A stretch of 64,000 bases of DNA, from contig CALESJ010000045.1 in assembly GCA_937907025.1 (NCBI GenBank), positions 124,001-188,000 of the forward strand, in the 5' to 3' direction. The notes below the pieces were generated by a model, which worked only from the letters and a program-made list of their open reading frames with translations, had not been told where the DNA came from and made no database searches. Of the stretch, positions 37,902-44,916 are shown piece by piece. The position numbers and the translations under genes are program-made. The stretch comes from an uncultured Faecalibacterium sp. GTDB taxonomy: Bacteria; Bacillota; Clostridia; Oscillospirales; Ruminococcaceae. How positions within the stretch are numbered: the stretch's first letter is position 1; the number at the start of each line of letters is the position of its first letter.

Positions 37902-38753
37902 ATGACGAAAGAAGAAAAAAAGGCACTGCAGGTCGCAGCCTGCAAGGTGCGCATGGGCGTGATTGAATCTACCCACGGCGCCAAGGCCGGACATCCCGGG
38001 GGCAGCCTTTCGGCGGCCGAGCTGTTCGCCTATCTCTACAACAGGGAAATGCGCATCGACCCTGACAATCCCAAATGGGAGGACCGGGACCGGTTCGTCC
38101 TGTCCAAGGGCCACACGGCGCCGGGCCTGTACAGCGCCCTGGCCTACCGGGGATTTTTCCCGGTGTCGGACCTGCCCACCCTGCGCCACATCGACAGCTA
38201 TCTCCAGGGCCATCCCAACATGAACACGGTGCCCGGGGTGGATATGTCCACCGGCAGCCTGGGGCAGGGCGTCAGTGCGGCGGCCGGTATGGCCAAAGCC
38301 GCCAAATACCTGCACAAGGACAAAGTCCGGGTCTATACCCTGCTGGGGGACGGCGAGATCGAGGAGGGCGAAGTGTGGGAAGCATTTCTCTTTGCCGCCA
38401 AGTACAAGCTGGACAACCTCTGTGTCATCATCGATCTGAACGGGCTGCAGATCGACGGCCCCACCAGTGAAGTCATGCCCACCGACCCGGTGGACGCCAA
38501 ACTGCGGGACTTCGGGTTCCGGGTCATCTCCATCGACGGCCATGACTTTGACCGGATGGAGCAGGCCTTTGCCTTCTTCCATGAGCAGAAGGACGCTCCC
38601 ACCGCCATCCTGATGCACACCACCAAGGGCAAGGGGGTCAGCTACATGGAAAATCAGGTGGGCTGGCACGGCAAGGCCCCCAACGACGAGGAATACAAAA
38701 CTGCCATGGGCGAACTGCTGGCACAGCTCTGGAAACTGGAGGCACAGCTATGA
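37902..38753 (+). CDS. Transketolase, N-terminal (thiamine-diphosphate-binding) subunit
   Basis: 283 residues: STHGAKAGHPGGSLSAAELF, DRFVLSKGHTAPGLYSALAY, GSLGQGVSAAAGMAKAAKYL, LLGDGEIEEGEVWEAFLFAA (Mg/ThDP motif GDGx~30N: DLNGLQID) and TTKGKGVSYMENQVGWHGKA. It is the first half of a split transketolase, as common in Clostridia. It overlaps the second half by 4 bases (ATGA), consistent with equal synthesis of the two chains. Confidence 0.95.
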   Translation: MTKEEKKALQVAACKVRMGVIESTHGAKAGHPGGSLSAAELFAYLYNREMRIDPDNPKWEDRDRFVLSKGHTAPGLYSALAYRGFFPVSDLPTLRHIDSYLQGHPNMNTVPGVDMSTGSLGQGVSAAAGMAKAAKYLHKDKVRVYTLLGDGEIEEGEVWEAFLFAAKYKLDNLCVIIDLNGLQIDGPTSEVMPTDPVDAKLRDFGFRVISIDGHDFDRMEQAFAFFHEQKDAPTAILMHTTKGKGVSYMENQVGWHGKAPNDEEYKTAMGELLAQLWKLEAQL

Positions 38754-39688
38754 GTGAGGTCAAAAAAATCGCAACCCGGGACAGCTACGGCGCGGCACTG
38801 ACCGAGCTGGCAAAGGATCACCCCGACCTGGTGGTGCTGGACGCCGACCTGGCCGCCGCCACCAAGACCGGTGTCTTCCAGAAAGCCTATCCCGACCGCC
38901 ACTTTGACTGCGGCATCGCCGAGTGCAACATGATGGCTGCCGCTGCCGGCATGGCGGCCATGGGGCTGGTGCCTTTTGCCTCCAGCTTTGCCATGTTCGC
39001 TGCGGGCCGTGCCTTTGAGCAGGTGCGCAACTCCATCGGCTACCCCCATCTCAACGTCAAGATCGGCGCCACCCACGGGGGCATCTCGGTGGGGGAGGAC
39101 GGTGCCTCCCACCAGTGCTGTGAGGACTTTGCCCTCATGCGGTCCATTCCCGGCATGACGGTGCTCTGCCCTTCCGACGACGTGGAGGCCCGCGCCGCCG
39201 TCAAGGCTGCCTATGAGCACGAGGGCCCCGTCTACCTGCGGTTCGGCCGCCTGGCGGTGCCGGTATTCCATGACAAAGCAACCTTCAAATTTGAAATCGG
39301 CAAAGGCGAGCAGCTCACCGAGGGCAGCGATGTGGCGATATTTGCCACCGGCCTGGAAGTGGGTGAGGCCCTCACCGCCGCCGAGCAATTGAAAAACGAG
39401 GGCATCCAGGCCCGGGTCATCAACCTTTGTACCATCAAGCCTCTGGACGAGGAGATCGTCGTGAAGGCGGCCCGGGAGTGCGGTGCCGTCGTCACCTGCG
39501 AGGAGCACAGCATCCTGGGTGGTCTGGGCGAAGCGGTGGCCGCCGTGCTGGGCGAGCAGTGTCCCACCAGAATGCGCCGTGTGGGTGTGAAGGACGTCTT
39601 CGGCCACTCCGGCCCCGCCTGGGAGCTGCTGGAGCAGTTCGGCCTGCGCAGCAACGCCATCGTCGCTGCCGTGAAGGAACTTGTGTAA
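38750..39688 (+). CDS. Transketolase, C-terminal (pyrimidine-binding) subunit
   Basis: 312 residues: ATRDSYGAALTELAKDHPDL, DLAAATKTGVFQKAYPDRHF, DCGIAECNMMAAAAGMAAMG (Glu that activates the cofactor in IAE), FAAGRAFEQVRNSIGYP, and the C-terminal domain with CEEHSILGGLGEAVAAVLGE. Together with the upstream chain it transfers two-carbon units between sugar phosphates in the non-oxidative pentose phosphate pathway. Confidence 0.95.
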   Translation: MSEVKKIATRDSYGAALTELAKDHPDLVVLDADLAAATKTGVFQKAYPDRHFDCGIAECNMMAAAAGMAAMGLVPFASSFAMFAAGRAFEQVRNSIGYPHLNVKIGATHGGISVGEDGASHQCCEDFALMRSIPGMTVLCPSDDVEARAAVKAAYEHEGPVYLRFGRLAVPVFHDKATFKFEIGKGEQLTEGSDVAIFATGLEVGEALTAAEQLKNEGIQARVINLCTIKPLDEEIVVKAARECGAVVTCEEHSILGGLGEAVAAVLGEQCPTRMRRVGVKDVFGHSGPAWELLEQFGLRSNAIVAAVKELV

Positions 39689-39689
39689 G

Positions 39690-40115
39690 ATGATCGCTAT
39701 CGGCTGTGACCATGGTGGATACGAACTCAAGTAGAAGATTCTGGCCCACCTGCAGGATCGCAGACTGGAATGCCAGGACTTCGGGTGTGAATTCAACGCC
39801 TCGTTGGATTATCCCGTCTATGGTAAGGTGGTGGCCCATGCCGTGGCATCGGGCGAGTGCAAAAAAGGCATCGTCATCTGTAGCACCGGCATCGGCATTC
39901 CCATTGCCGCTAATAAGATACCTAGTATCCACTGCGCCTTGTACAGGGATTGCTTTTCCGCCAAAGGTACGCGGTTGCATAACAATGAAAATGTGTTGGA
40001 TCCGGGAGTGCTCTTCACCGGGATGGGGTTGAACATTGTGGATCTTTTCATTGATACTCCATTTTCTGGTGAAGAATGTCATTGCTACTGTATCATACAA
40101 CTGGAGGAACAATGA
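39690..40115 (+). pseudogene. rpiB: rpiB (ribose-5-phosphate isomerase B) with a premature stop
   Basis: The frame starts MIAIGCDHGGYELK and then hits TAG at 39732-39734 (codon 15). Beyond it the same frame reads on as RpiB: KILAHLQDRRLECQDFGCEF, LDYPVYGKVVAHAVASGECK, KGIVICSTGIGIPIAANKIP (active-site Cys and anion loop) and IDTPFSGEECH, ending at 40115. Intact RpiB is about 145 residues, which matches the whole frame (141 codons). Homologues have Glu or Lys where the stop is (LKEAI-like), so one base change would explain it. Unless the stop is read through or is a sequencing error, the isomerase is lost here. Confidence 0.85.
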
Positions 40116-40762
40116 TGTTTGAATTGTGCGCCTCCATTCTGGCTGCTGATTTTGCTAATCTGGCTCGAGATGTACAGATAGCCGATTCGGCTGGTGTAGA
40201 CGCTTTCCATGTTGATATTATGGACGGACATCTTGTTCCAGCCATCTCCTTCGGCATCGACATGGTGCGCACCATGTCGCGCCTATCTGCTAAACCCCTG
40301 GACGTGCACTTGATGGTGGAAAATCCGTTGGATTTTCTGCCGGAACTGGCGGAGCTGGGGGTAAAGCGGGTCTCGATCCATTACGAGATCCCCGGCGGGC
40401 CGGAAAAGGCCTTGCGAGCCATCCTTTCCGCCGGTATACAGACAGGACTGGTGCTCAGTCCCGAAACCCCGGTGGAAGTGACCCTGCCGTATATGAAATA
40501 CATCTCGCATCTGCTGCTGATGACGGTGCGTCCAGGATGGGGCGGTCAGGCATATTTGCCAGGCAGAAACAGGAAGATCACCTCAGCCCGGACCTTATTG
40601 CAAAAGCAGGGAAGTGACGCTGTGATTCAGGCGGATGGGGGCATCACTTTCGATACTCTGCCCGGTGCTTGTGCAGCAGGCGCGCGGAGTATCGTGGTGG
40701 GTAGTTCGGTATTCGGCGGAAGGATAGATGAAAACGTGAAGAAGTTGCGGCTTGCGATATAA
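40112..40762 (+). CDS. rpe: Ribulose-phosphate 3-epimerase
   Basis: 216 residues from an ATG with GGAGGAAC, overlapping the rpiB stop. ASILAADFANLARDVQIADS, DAFHVDIMDGHLVPAISFGI, LDVHLMVENPLDFLPELAEL, MTVRPGWGGQAYLPGRNRKI, QADGGITFDTLPGACAAGAR and IVVGSSVFGG are the standard blocks; metal-binding His/Asp residues are present. It interconverts ribulose-5-phosphate and xylulose-5-phosphate. In the usual GFGGQ block Phe is Trp and the following helix looks less conserved, so mild divergence is possible. A terminator follows. Confidence 0.9.
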   Translation: MMFELCASILAADFANLARDVQIADSAGVDAFHVDIMDGHLVPAISFGIDMVRTMSRLSAKPLDVHLMVENPLDFLPELAELGVKRVSIHYEIPGGPEKALRAILSAGIQTGLVLSPETPVEVTLPYMKYISHLLLMTVRPGWGGQAYLPGRNRKITSARTLLQKQGSDAVIQADGGITFDTLPGACAAGARSIVVGSSVFGGRIDENVKKLRLAI

Positions 40763-40845
40763 AACGACTAAAAGGAAAATCCTATTGAAAAAAGGAGTAA
40801 GCAAACTGCCGGAGGAAGTTTACACAACAAGATACATACGGGTAA

Positions 40846-40882
40846 GAGCGCTGACCACGATGTGGTCGGCGCTCTGTTTTGT
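40846..40882 (+). terminator. Intrinsic terminator after rpe
   Basis: GAGCGCTGACCAC pairs with GTGGTCGGCGCTC (one G-T pair) around a three-base loop, followed by TGTTTTG. It closes the sugar-phosphate operon. The gap 40763-41092 also holds the long hairpin at 40899-40970 and nothing coding. Confidence 0.85.
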
Positions 40883-40898
40883 TTCGACATAATAGTAT

Positions 40899-40970
40899 AA
40901 AAAACGCCATCTTCCGGGAGTTATCGACTTGCAGGCGTAAGTTGATAACTCCCGAGGAAGGCGTTTTTTA
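40899..40970. terminator. Long symmetric hairpin, likely bidirectional terminator
   Basis: AAAAAACGCC...TTCC-GGGAGTTATC-GACTT on the left arm mirrors TAAGTT-GATAACTCCC-GAGGAA-GGCGTTTTTT on the right, giving a stem of about 30 pairs with a small internal loop and a T-run on both strands. It stands at the border between the sugar genes and the second conjugative segment. Both strands would terminate transcription here. Confidence 0.7.
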
Positions 40971-41092
40971 CTGCTGCGTCTGCAAGCAGATCCATTTTTG
41001 ATTGAAAGTGATTTTTTTCTTTAAATGTATCAAAAGTTGTTAGGTTTAGGCGATAAGATACCCCTATAGCAAAGGAAGGGAGGGAAACCGCG

Positions 41093-41413
41093 GTGCGGCC
41101 GAATGAGCGGCGCAGAAAAATCCTTGAACTGATGAATCTGCGTCGGTATGACACTATGCAACATCTTGCCGAAGAGTTCGGCGTATCGCGGATGACGATC
41201 TATAGGGACTTCCTTACTCTTGCCGAGGAGTATCCGTTTATTCACACGATCGGTCGTAGCGGGGGTGTTTCTCTGCCAGATGGATATTACTTAAGCAGAA
41301 AGTATCTAAGCCCTGATCAGGCAGATGCTATTCGGAGAAATCTGAACAGTGTCGCTACCCAAGATCGTGAAATATTCCAAAGCATCCTGAACGACTTTGC
41401 TTGGTCTGATTGA
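41093..41413 (+). CDS. DeoR-type helix-turn-helix protein of the mobile element
   Basis: 106 residues from a GTG with GGAAGGGAGGG in front. MRPNERRRKILELMNLRRYD, TMQHLAEEFGVSRMTIYRDF is a DeoR-type winged helix; VSLPDGYYLSRKYLSPDQAD follows. It lacks the sugar-phosphate-binding domain of full DeoR proteins (about 250 residues), but short versions like this appear typical of conjugative elements, so it is probably complete. It may control the RNA/helicase unit downstream. Confidence 0.8.
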   Translation: MRPNERRRKILELMNLRRYDTMQHLAEEFGVSRMTIYRDFLTLAEEYPFIHTIGRSGGVSLPDGYYLSRKYLSPDQADAIRRNLNSVATQDREIFQSILNDFAWSD

Positions 41414-41444
41414 TCAGATCGCACCTTGACAACTGAATACTCAG

Positions 41445-41765
41445 CACGGAGGCACGTTCCCAGAGCAGGAAGCGTGATCAGAGAAGCGCCATGACGTACA
41501 ATGTCACACTCAACAAGGTGGCAAGATTGTGCCGAGCGATCCATTCTACTGAAAAAGCAGTGATATACGCTGCTTCGCCATGATCTGCAAGGGAGATAAT
41601 GATACGCCTGTTGCCCCGCACGTCAGACGGGGTGGCCGACCTTGGGTTGAAATCCTTAGACCCCTGGAACACCAGTGAAAGCTGCGAAAGCGGCTTGCCG
41701 AACGAAAGTGAACCGTGTTCCCGGATGCCAGGGGGCGAGCTGCAAATATGGCATTTTTGCATGTT
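41445..41765 (+). ncRNA. Candidate structured RNA ahead of the helicase gene
   Basis: No gene is seen in 41414-41883, but the sequence is rich in nested helices: CACGTTCC/GGAAGCGTG (41453-41476), AAGCAG/CTGCTT (41555-41575), CCCCG/CGGGG (41614-41632), and a multi-layer arm. In that arm CCCCT pairs with AGGGG (41661/41730), GGAACAC (41666-41672) pairs with GTGTTCC (41715-41721), and inside lies AGCTGC-GAAA-GCGGCT (41680-41695) with a GNRA tetraloop. Two GAAA-bearing single-stranded stretches remain (CGAACGAAAGTGAACC). TGCAAA...TTTTTGCA follows near 41741-41762. I cannot name the family. Limits are approximate and the strand is inferred from neighbours. Confidence 0.5.
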
Positions 41766-41816
41766 ATTCTCTATTTTTCTGAACATCAACAGCCCCATGT
41801 GTTGATGTCGAACCCG

Positions 41817-41854
41817 TGCGGCGCAGTGAATCAACCGCTGCGCCGCATTATTTT
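41817..41854 (+). terminator. Intrinsic terminator before the helicase gene
   Basis: TGCGGCGCAG pairs perfectly with CTGCGCCGCA, followed by TTATTTT. A second perfect hairpin (ACATCAACA/TGTTGATGT, 41783-41808) lies just upstream. Together they would end an RNA transcript before the helicase ribosome site. Confidence 0.75.
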
Positions 41855-41883
41855 GCCATCAACTCAAACGAGGAGATGATCCA

Positions 41884-43905
41884 ATGATAAACTCCGAAAC
41901 CGGTTATGAGAAAGCTCACCGACAGGTAGAACAGATTTTCCGGCAGTTTTTCCCAGCCAGAGGAATGGTTACACGCGAAGGCCAGATCCGTCTGTGCCAC
42001 ATGATGCTGGACGCCCTTTTTGGCCGGGACGTGGCCCTGTGTGACGCCGGCGTGGGACTGGGAAAGACCTACGCCTACCTTGTTGCCTGCGTGGTGTGGC
42101 AGCTGCAAAGGCCGCGGCAGATGCAACGTCCGGTGGTGATTTCTACCGCCAGTGTCGCCCTTCAGAGCGCTATTCTCACGGAATACATACCGTTTTTGTC
42201 GGACGTTTTAATACAAAATGGATACATCCAGAAACCTATTTGTGCTGTGCTGCGAAAAGGAAAAGAACGTTTCGCTTGTGATAGGCGGCTCTTGATTCGA
42301 CAAAAGCAGATCGGCATTCGTGGCGAACGGTTCCGCAGAAGGGCCGCCGCCTTGCGCGCTGCCAACCAATGCCTGGACCTGGATCTTTTGCCGGGAATAT
42401 CCCGTCATGATCGCCGTCTGATCTGTGTTCCGGAGCGTTGCAGCCGCAGCTGCATCTTGCACTCCGATTGCCGGTATCGACAGTATTTGAAAGATTCCAA
42501 CGGTGCATCGGTTACCATTCAGGTCTGCAATCACAATTACCTGCTGGCAGACGCGGCTCACCGTCAAAACGGATGGAAGCCCCTGCTGAAAGACTACCAG
42601 GCACTGGTCATCGATGAGGCCCATAAACTGCCGGAAACAGTTCGTCAAATGAACACCCGGAGGATTCGTTCGTCAGACTTGCTTCATTTTGAAAGAATCC
42701 TGACCACCAGCCATTGCACATTGGGAGCCCAGAAGCTCCGTGGTGCAAGGATGGCGTTCCTGACAGCATTTGCGCCTGCAGAGAACGAATCGGAAAGGGA
42801 AAAATCATTCTGCTTGACAGATGAGCGATCCGCCTCCTTGCAGCATTTGGACAAAGCAATTCAGAAAATTCTCAAGCTGGAGAACAAGGAAGTGCCGCCC
42901 GTTTTGCGTAACAAACTGAGTGGTGTTCAAGAACTCATCCCACTCTTCCTTCGCAGCGATACGACTTTTGTTCGCTATGTGGAATACCATCAGGAAAATG
43001 GTGCCTTGGCCATTGATCTGTGTGCAGTGCCTTTTGATCTGCCACAGTGCGTGTATGATGCGCTCTGGAGGGAGCATAAGCCTGCTATCCTTACATCCGG
43101 GACCCTGGCAGTGGGGGAGGATTTCACCCACACGGAACAGCAATTCGGGCTGGATCGAGGAACATCATTGCGTACACTGCGCATTGTATCCCCATTTCGC
43201 TACGATGAAAACTGTTTGCTTTATTTTCCGGCGACACACAGAAAGAAGGTCCCTTACAAACAGAATGCGGACCGCGTGGCCCATCAGATCCAGGAGCTGA
43301 TCAACACCGCCAACGGACACACGTTGGTGCTGTTCACATCCTACGATCAGATGGGCCGTGTCTATGAAAAACTGAAAGATAAGTTCCCGGTGCCTGTGCT
43401 GCAGGCACAACGCAATCCTCAGATCTATCTGGAACGCTTCAAACAACTTCCCAACGCCGTCCTGTTTGCCAGTGGAGCGTGCTGGGAAGGCGTGGATTTC
43501 CCCGGAGATATGGTCTCTTTGCTCATCATTGTGAAGCTGCCATTTCAGGTACCAGACCCGCTGGGAGAGGCCATGCGGAAGCAGTATGGCAATCTTCACA
43601 GCTATATCCGGGCCGAAGTCGTGCCGGAGATGCAGATCAAACTGCGGCAGGGCTTTGGTCGCGCCATCCGCACCGAAACCGACAGCTGTGTGGTCGCAGT
43701 TCTCGACCCTCGCGCAGCCCCCGGCGGGCGCTACCATCGGGCAGTGCTGGACGCATTGCCGGAAATGCCGGTTTCGGACAAACTAACAGATATCCAGCAC
43801 TTTTTACAATCAAAGAAAAATCCCAGTTATTTCGAGCCCCGATTCACTAAGGAGGTTGATTATTATGCGGGCGATTTGTTATGTGCAGGAAGTCAAGAAC
43901 AGTGA
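41884..43905 (+). CDS. DinG/XPD-like iron-sulfur DNA helicase of the mobile element
   Basis: 673 residues with GAGGAG before the ATG. Walker A DAGVGLGKTYAYL (about 54-66), a cysteine cluster FACDRRL plus CVPERCSRSCILHSDC that fits a 4Fe-4S site, DEAH box LVIDEAHKLPET, a helicase C-terminal half with ILTSGTLAVGEDF, GACWEGVDFPGDMVSLLII and motif VI QGFGRAIRTETDSCVV. These define an SF2 XPD/DinG-family 5'-3' helicase. It may unwind recombination or R-loop intermediates during element replication (inferred). Its last 41 bases overlap the next gene. Confidence 0.88.
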   Translation: MINSETGYEKAHRQVEQIFRQFFPARGMVTREGQIRLCHMMLDALFGRDVALCDAGVGLGKTYAYLVACVVWQLQRPRQMQRPVVISTASVALQSAILTEYIPFLSDVLIQNGYIQKPICAVLRKGKERFACDRRLLIRQKQIGIRGERFRRRAAALRAANQCLDLDLLPGISRHDRRLICVPERCSRSCILHSDCRYRQYLKDSNGASVTIQVCNHNYLLADAAHRQNGWKPLLKDYQALVIDEAHKLPETVRQMNTRRIRSSDLLHFERILTTSHCTLGAQKLRGARMAFLTAFAPAENESEREKSFCLTDERSASLQHLDKAIQKILKLENKEVPPVLRNKLSGVQELIPLFLRSDTTFVRYVEYHQENGALAIDLCAVPFDLPQCVYDALWREHKPAILTSGTLAVGEDFTHTEQQFGLDRGTSLRTLRIVSPFRYDENCLLYFPATHRKKVPYKQNADRVAHQIQELINTANGHTLVLFTSYDQMGRVYEKLKDKFPVPVLQAQRNPQIYLERFKQLPNAVLFASGACWEGVDFPGDMVSLLIIVKLPFQVPDPLGEAMRKQYGNLHSYIRAEVVPEMQIKLRQGFGRAIRTETDSCVVAVLDPRAAPGGRYHRAVLDALPEMPVSDKLTDIQHFLQSKKNPSYFEPRFTKEVDYYAGDLLCAGSQEQ

Positions 43906-44242
43906 TCTTACTATGCGTCAGCAGATTCTGATCTGCCGTAAAGCGCTTCGTAAGCTTCGTTGGCCTTGTGTACAGGAGCTGTTCGCGCAGGCAGGCACCG
44001 AAGAACAACCGCTTACGCTGCGTCCCGGTGTAATGGACTTGCTTCACGCCGCTGCAAACGGTGAGGTAGATGTTTTGATCGTGGTGGATATCAACCACCT
44101 ACATTGTGGCCGCCCCGAACTGGAAGGGCTGCTTGCATCTTTGCTGCAGTACGGTGTGCACACTTTCGGTGTCCAGTGCGGCTGGATCGAGCCGGGTGGC
44201 CGGCATTGGATGGCTCTTCCAAATTACGATTCTGAGGTGTGA
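43865..44242 (+). CDS. Small resolvase-like protein without catalytic serine (1)
   Basis: 125 residues from an ATG with AAGGAGG, inside the helicase end. The layout is that of the serine-resolvase catalytic domain: MRAICYVQEV in place of YxRVS, RPGVMDLLHAAANGEVDVLI then VVDINHLHCGRPELEGLLAS, the usual hydrophobic strand and following helix. The catalytic Arg-x-Ser is replaced by Gln-Glu-Val and the DRLSR motif by DINHLH, so it cannot cut DNA as a normal resolvase. It may be an accessory or regulatory partner of the true recombinase. No DNA-binding C-terminal domain. Confidence 0.6.
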   Translation: MRAICYVQEVKNSDLTMRQQILICRKALRKLRWPCVQELFAQAGTEEQPLTLRPGVMDLLHAAANGEVDVLIVVDINHLHCGRPELEGLLASLLQYGVHTFGVQCGWIEPGGRHWMALPNYDSEV

Positions 44243-44248
44243 AGTGAA

Positions 44249-44641
44249 ATGGAATACAAGAAAGAAGATGTGCTTTTTTTCCCGCGTGTCTGGTTGTATC
44301 CGCGCACGGGCAGCGAACATCGCTCTGTTGCCGAACAGCAGCTGAAAGAACTTCGTGAATGGGCCACTTGCAACGGATACTGTGTCGTAGGCCAAAGCTG
44401 CGAATGTGCCAAGGCCAATTCCTTTTGGCGGCCCGGTTTGTTTTCCATGCTCCGGGCCGTGCGCAGGGGAGATGTTGATACCGTGGCGGTAACACGGCTG
44501 TCGCGCTTCGCAGTACATAAGAGCAAGCTCTGCCATATTTTGAGCGTTCTGCAGAAAAATGGCGTTGTTATTCATACCTGCAATTGTCAATTGAAATATG
44601 ATCTGTATCTGCATGGATTGGACCGTGTTTTAGTTGGCTGA
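44249..44641 (+). CDS. Small resolvase-like protein without catalytic serine (2)
   Basis: 130 residues. YPRTGSEHRSVAEQQLKELR aligns with the YxRVS...Q...L start of serine recombinases, and WRPGLFSMLRAVRRGDVDTV then AVTRLSRFAVHKSKLCHILS with the RPGL...LD/RLSR block. The catalytic Ser position holds Gly21, with Ser22 one residue later. TRLSR is kept, unlike in the preceding protein. It stands 6 bases after the first one, so the two are probably translated together and may form a heterodimer (inferred). Confidence 0.6.
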   Translation: MEYKKEDVLFFPRVWLYPRTGSEHRSVAEQQLKELREWATCNGYCVVGQSCECAKANSFWRPGLFSMLRAVRRGDVDTVAVTRLSRFAVHKSKLCHILSVLQKNGVVIHTCNCQLKYDLYLHGLDRVLVG

Positions 44642-44660
44642 AGGGGAGAAAGTATAGAGC

Positions 44661-44822
44661 ATGAATCGAAAAGAGCCTGAACACGGCGGGAAACAATTCA
44701 TCGAAATTACATTGTCGGGAAGCAAAGTGCGCTTTACTTTTGTGGGAGATGCAAGCGGAACTCCCCGTGAAAATGTCAAACAAATGATCATGAAAGCCTA
44801 TTCTGAACGCATCAAAAAGTAG
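44661..44822 (+). CDS. Very small conserved-looking protein
   Basis: 53 residues from an ATG at 44661; GGGGAG lies about 14 bases upstream, a rather long spacing. The peptide begins MNRKEPEHGGKQFIEITLSG, continues SKVRFTFVGDASGTPRENVK and ends in a basic helix. It looks like one small beta-hairpin plus helix. It lies between the resolvase-like pair and the recombinase, in the same direction. Function unknown. Confidence 0.5.
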   Translation: MNRKEPEHGGKQFIEITLSGSKVRFTFVGDASGTPRENVKQMIMKAYSERIKK

Positions 44823-44916
44823 AAAAAAGTTCTCTCATTTGTTGTTGGTATTGGTGATAGCTATTTGATGTGGTTAAGGATATGTTGTGTGGTAGACCGT
44901 AGGAGGTGAAGGTGAA

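Noticed and set aside
35516..37984. 822-residue minus-strand frame opposite the isomerase and transaldolase genes
   Set aside because: Same reason: both plus-strand genes have recognisable motifs and ribosome sites, the minus frame has neither.
41680..41720. Group II intron domain V
   Set aside because: A GNRA hairpin is present, but the AGC triad, bulge and flanking intron domains are not, and there is no maturase.
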